DNA of 64,000 nucleotides from contig OZ244838.1 of NCBI GenBank assembly GCA_965220695.1, positions 930,001 to 994,000 on the forward strand. The letters run 5' to 3'. The notes beneath the pieces are model-generated. The model had not been told where the DNA came from, ran no database searches, and saw only the letters and a list, made by a program, of their open reading frames with translations. A program made the translations under genes and the position numbers. Source of the stretch: UBA9620 sp965220695 (GTDB taxonomy: Bacteria > Acidobacteriota > Vicinamibacteria > Vicinamibacterales > UBA8438). Shown here one piece after another: positions 61,621 through 64,000 of the stretch (positions within the stretch are counted from its first letter, which is position 1; every line of letters begins with the position of its first letter).

Positions 61621-62691
61621 CTAACCCCCGACGATCGCGACGCCCCAGGGGCGTTCGCCGACGGGCACCGTGGCGATCACCTCGAGCGACTCGGTGTCGA
61701 CCACCGAGACGTCGTTCGAAGGTCCGTTGGCGGTGTACAGGTATCTGCCGTCCGCGGTCAGCGCGATGCCCCAGGGTCTGGTCCCCACCTCGACCGAACC
61801 CACGACCTCCAGGGTCTCGGCGTCGACGACCATGATCAGTCGGCCGCGGCCGGTGGAGACGTAGATCCGCGCCCCGTCCGGCGAAACCGCGACATCCATC
61901 GGCCGGACGTTCTCTCCGGTCAGTTCGACGGTGTCGGTGACCGTGTGGGTGCTCGTGTCGACGACCGAGAGCGTGCCGCCGTTCTCGGCGGTCACGTAGG
62001 CGCGGGTGCTGTCCGGCGAGAAGTTGGACGAGCGCGGCCGGGCGCCGACCTCGAAGACGGTGACTACTTCCAGCGCGGCGGTATCGATCACCGAGACCGT
62101 GCTGTCGTTTTCGGAGGTGACATACACCCACTGCCCGTTGGGGCTGAGGGTCACGCCTTCAGGTTCCCCGCCGACCGGCAGCTCGGCGACGATCGTTCCG
62201 GTCGCAATCTCCACGATGCTCGCGAGCGCGGCGTCCTCGTTCGCCACGAACACACGCGTACCGTCCGCGCTGACCGCCATCTGTTCGGGGTCGGTGCCGG
62301 CCTGCAGCACGTTGACCACCCGCTGCTCGGCCAGATCGACGATGCCGATCCCGTCGGCGGACCGGTCCGGAGGCGGCAACGTGTCTTCATCCACCCCCGG
62401 CGGCGCCGGCGGCGACCCGCTGAGCGCGACGAACAGCCGGTTGCCACCGGGGCCCACCTTGATGCCGCGTGGCCGCTTGCCGAGGGGAATCGTGGCGAGC
62501 ACGTCGTGCGTGCCGCCCGCGATGGCGGTCAGGTCGCCGGACCCCTCGTTGGTGACATAGGCGACGTAGGGCGGCGGCGCGGCCGCGGCGGCCGGATCGC
62601 CGGTCTCCTCATCGACGGGAGCCGGGTCGCCGGCACACGCGGCCAGCAGCAACAGGAGAGCGACGAGGGCGAAAGGCAGACGAATTCGCAT
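61621..62691 (-). CDS. YncE-like beta-propeller lipoprotein
   Basis: 356 residues from ATG 62691 (MRIRLPFALVALLLLLAACA). The lipobox LAAC at Cys19 predicts a lipoprotein. Seven-bladed propeller with YVTN/Y-x-x-N repeats: YVTNEGSGDLTAIAG, VFVANEDAALASIVEIATG, VYVTSENDSTVSVIDTAALE, AYVTAENGGTLSVVDTSTHT, LYTANGPSNDVSVVDTESLE. Such 40-residue-repeat proteins are surface or periplasmic and of unknown ligand. Stop at 61621. Confidence 0.9.
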   Translation of the reverse strand: MRIRLPFALVALLLLLAACAGDPAPVDEETGDPAAAAAPPPYVAYVTNEGSGDLTAIAGGTHDVLATIPLGKRPRGIKVGPGGNRLFVALSGSPPAPPGVDEDTLPPPDRSADGIGIVDLAEQRVVNVLQAGTDPEQMAVSADGTRVFVANEDAALASIVEIATGTIVAELPVGGEPEGVTLSPNGQWVYVTSENDSTVSVIDTAALEVVTVFEVGARPRSSNFSPDSTRAYVTAENGGTLSVVDTSTHTVTDTVELTGENVRPMDVAVSPDGARIYVSTGRGRLIMVVDAETLEVVGSVEVGTRPWGIALTADGRYLYTANGPSNDVSVVDTESLEVIATVPVGERPWGVAIVGG

Positions 62692-62702
62692 GACTGAAGT
62701 CC

Positions 62703-64000
62703 TCACGATGGATCAGCCGGTGTCGGTCCGGCATCTGGCGAATCCGACGCGGGCGGCGGTCCCCCGGCCGCGGTCAGCGCCTGGTTGGCGACCTCCATCA
62801 CGACACGGCTGTAGGCGCCAGGGTCAGGCAGCGTACCACCCTCGGCCAGAATCGCCTGCCCGTGCAGCAACTGCGCATAGGTCTTCAGCGCCGGTGCCTT
62901 GGCGTCGGTGGCGTGCATCGCCCCGAGCCGTGCGATGAACGGATGGTCCGGGTTGATCTCAAGAATGCGCTTGGTCTTGGGGGGCTCCTGGCCGAGCTGA
63001 CGCATCATCTGCTCGAGTTGCGGGCTCAGGTCGTCCTTCTCACCCACCAGGCAGGCGGGACTGTTCGTGAGCCGTCCCGAGGGCCGGACGTCCTTGATAT
63101 CGTCCTGCAGATGGGTGCGGAGCGTCTGCAGCAGGCCCTTCAGCGCCGTCTCGCCGCCTGCGCCGGCGTCCGCCTCGTCGTCCGCGCCGATGTCGATCTC
63201 TCCCTTGCTGACCGATACGAACGTCTTGTCCTTGTACGACGGATCATGCTCCAGCCAGAACTCGTCGACCGGGTCGCTGAAGAACAGCACCTCGATGCCC
63301 TTGCGCGCGAACGATTCCAGGTGAGGGGAGTTGCGCAGCGCGTCGAGCGAGTTGCCGCTCAGGAAGTAGATGTGCTGCCGGTCGGCGGGCATGCGCGCCA
63401 CGTAGTCGGCGAGCGACGTGGGTTCCTCTCCCTGCGTGGTGGCGGCGAGCAGCAGGTCGAGCAACCGGTCCCTGTAGTCCTCCTGCGCCGTCAGCCCTTC
63501 CTTCAGAACCGCGCCGAACTCACGCCACAGCGCGCGCATCGCGTCCGGCTTGTCCTTCTTCAGCCGGTCAATCGCGTCCAGCGTCTTCTTGACGGCGAAG
63601 GTGCGAATCACCTTGACCTGCCGGTCGTGTTGCAGAATCTCCCGCGACACGTTCAGCGACAGATCCTCGCAGTCGATGACCCCCTTCAGAAAGCGCAGCC
63701 ATTCCGGCAGCAGCACCTTCCAGTCGTCCATGATGTGGACCCGCTTCACGTAGAGCTGCACGCCCTTGGTGATCCGCTCGCGGTGATACAGATCGAACGG
63801 CGCGCTGGCCGGGATGAACAGCAGGATGCGGGCGTTGAAGGCGCCTTCCATCGCCGCCGGAACGGTGGCGAGCGGGCTCCGCCAGTCGTGCGAGAGGTGC
63901 CGGTAGAATTCGTGATACTCGTCGTCCGACACCTCGCTGCGCGAGCGGGTCCAGATCGCCTTCATCGAGTTCAGGGTGGTGTCTTCGACGACCGTCTTCG
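62703..64000 (-). CDS. htpG: Chaperone HtpG (Hsp90), C-terminal part, runs off right edge
   Basis: The frame is open to the right edge, where it continues VVEDTTLNSMKAIWTRSRSE. An in-frame ATG at 63965 is internal, not the start. The Hsp90 middle domain is clear: EEYxxFYRHLSHDWRSPL-type sequence (YHEFYRHLSHDW), HIMDDWKVLLPEWLRFLKGV, VDCEDLSLNVSREILQ-like segment, and FLSGNSLDALRNSPHLESF. The C-terminal dimerisation domain ends NQALTAAGG plus a Pro/Asp tail. The ATP-binding N-domain lies outside the window. Confidence 0.95.
   Translation of the reverse strand, partial: KTVVEDTTLNSMKAIWTRSRSEVSDDEYHEFYRHLSHDWRSPLATVPAAMEGAFNARILLFIPASAPFDLYHRERITKGVQLYVKRVHIMDDWKVLLPEWLRFLKGVIDCEDLSLNVSREILQHDRQVKVIRTFAVKKTLDAIDRLKKDKPDAMRALWREFGAVLKEGLTAQEDYRDRLLDLLLAATTQGEEPTSLADYVARMPADRQHIYFLSGNSLDALRNSPHLESFARKGIEVLFFSDPVDEFWLEHDPSYKDKTFVSVSKGEIDIGADDEADAGAGGETALKGLLQTLRTHLQDDIKDVRPSGRLTNSPACLVGEKDDLSPQLEQMMRQLGQEPPKTKRILEINPDHPFIARLGAMHATDAKAPALKTYAQLLHGQAILAEGGTLPDPGAYSRVVMEVANQALTAAGGPPPASDSPDAGPTPADPS

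Overview
The window is GC-rich and dense with mobile DNA. It is best read as an accessory region (a defence and mobile-element island) of an uncultured or little-studied bacterium. A quinoprotein-dehydrogenase-like beta-propeller protein, a DUF6152-like remnant, a TctABC transporter, an MgtE/MscS cluster, many toxin-antitoxin pairs and many IS families are together compatible with Acidobacteriota (Vicinamibacteria-like). That assignment is an inference from gene content; the window holds no rRNA or other phylogenetic marker that settles it.

Layout. (1) 1-5199, minus strand: a three-gene operon DUF6361 > PLD-like nuclease > SNF2/DEAD-type helicase (running off the left edge), a probable anti-phage module. 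(2) 5.4-9.4 kb: a DUF6152-like remnant, an antitoxin/PIN toxin pair, then a decayed Cse1-type (I-E) CRISPR-Cas locus with a cas3 tail and a deleted cse1, hicAB lying between them and an IS1634-like tail breaking cse1. (3) 9.5-12.7 kb, minus: tctA-tctB-tctC. (4) 12.9-31.5 kb: mobile-element territory, with an intact-looking IS630, an unknown 630-residue protein, a serine recombinase gene split by a RIT element (three tyrosine recombinases between 93-bp inverted repeats), several IS3 copies, an IS256 inside an IS3, an MmeI-like methylase tail, IS66, IS630 and IS1634 wrecks, and a carbamoyltransferase gene. (5) 31.7-34.8 kb, minus: a GT32-type glycosyltransferase and a three-domain protein (GT25 + sulfotransferase-like + GH16). 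(6) 34.9-37.5 kb: two adjoining copies of one IS3 element, the second a pseudogene. (7) 37.6-45.6 kb: an HNH-like protein, a PIN toxin/antitoxin group, a large type ISP-like restriction-modification enzyme and hipBA. (8) 45.9-52.6 kb: a PQQ-type dehydrogenase, a Bpu10I-like restriction gene split by an IS3-family element next to its retained methyltransferase, and a truncated second copy of the dehydrogenase gene. (9) 52.8-64 kb: two TA pairs, an mscS-like/CBS/mgtE operon, an outer-membrane barrel protein, an AbrB-PIN pair, an ankyrin protein, a beta-propeller lipoprotein and htpG (running off the right edge), a more ordinary chromosomal stretch.

Reading as a whole: there are at least five nuclease- or methylase-based defence loci, and three of them (CRISPR-Cas, the Bpu10I-like endonuclease, the MmeI-like methylase) are visibly destroyed by deletions or IS insertions, while the DUF6361/PLD/helicase system and the ISP-type enzyme look intact. 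Seven toxin-antitoxin sets are interspersed. The most notable items are the RIT insertion, which can be reconstructed to the base, the IS-split restriction gene with its surviving methylase, the three-gene helicase/PLD/DUF6361 module, and the GT25-sulfotransferase-GH16 fusion.
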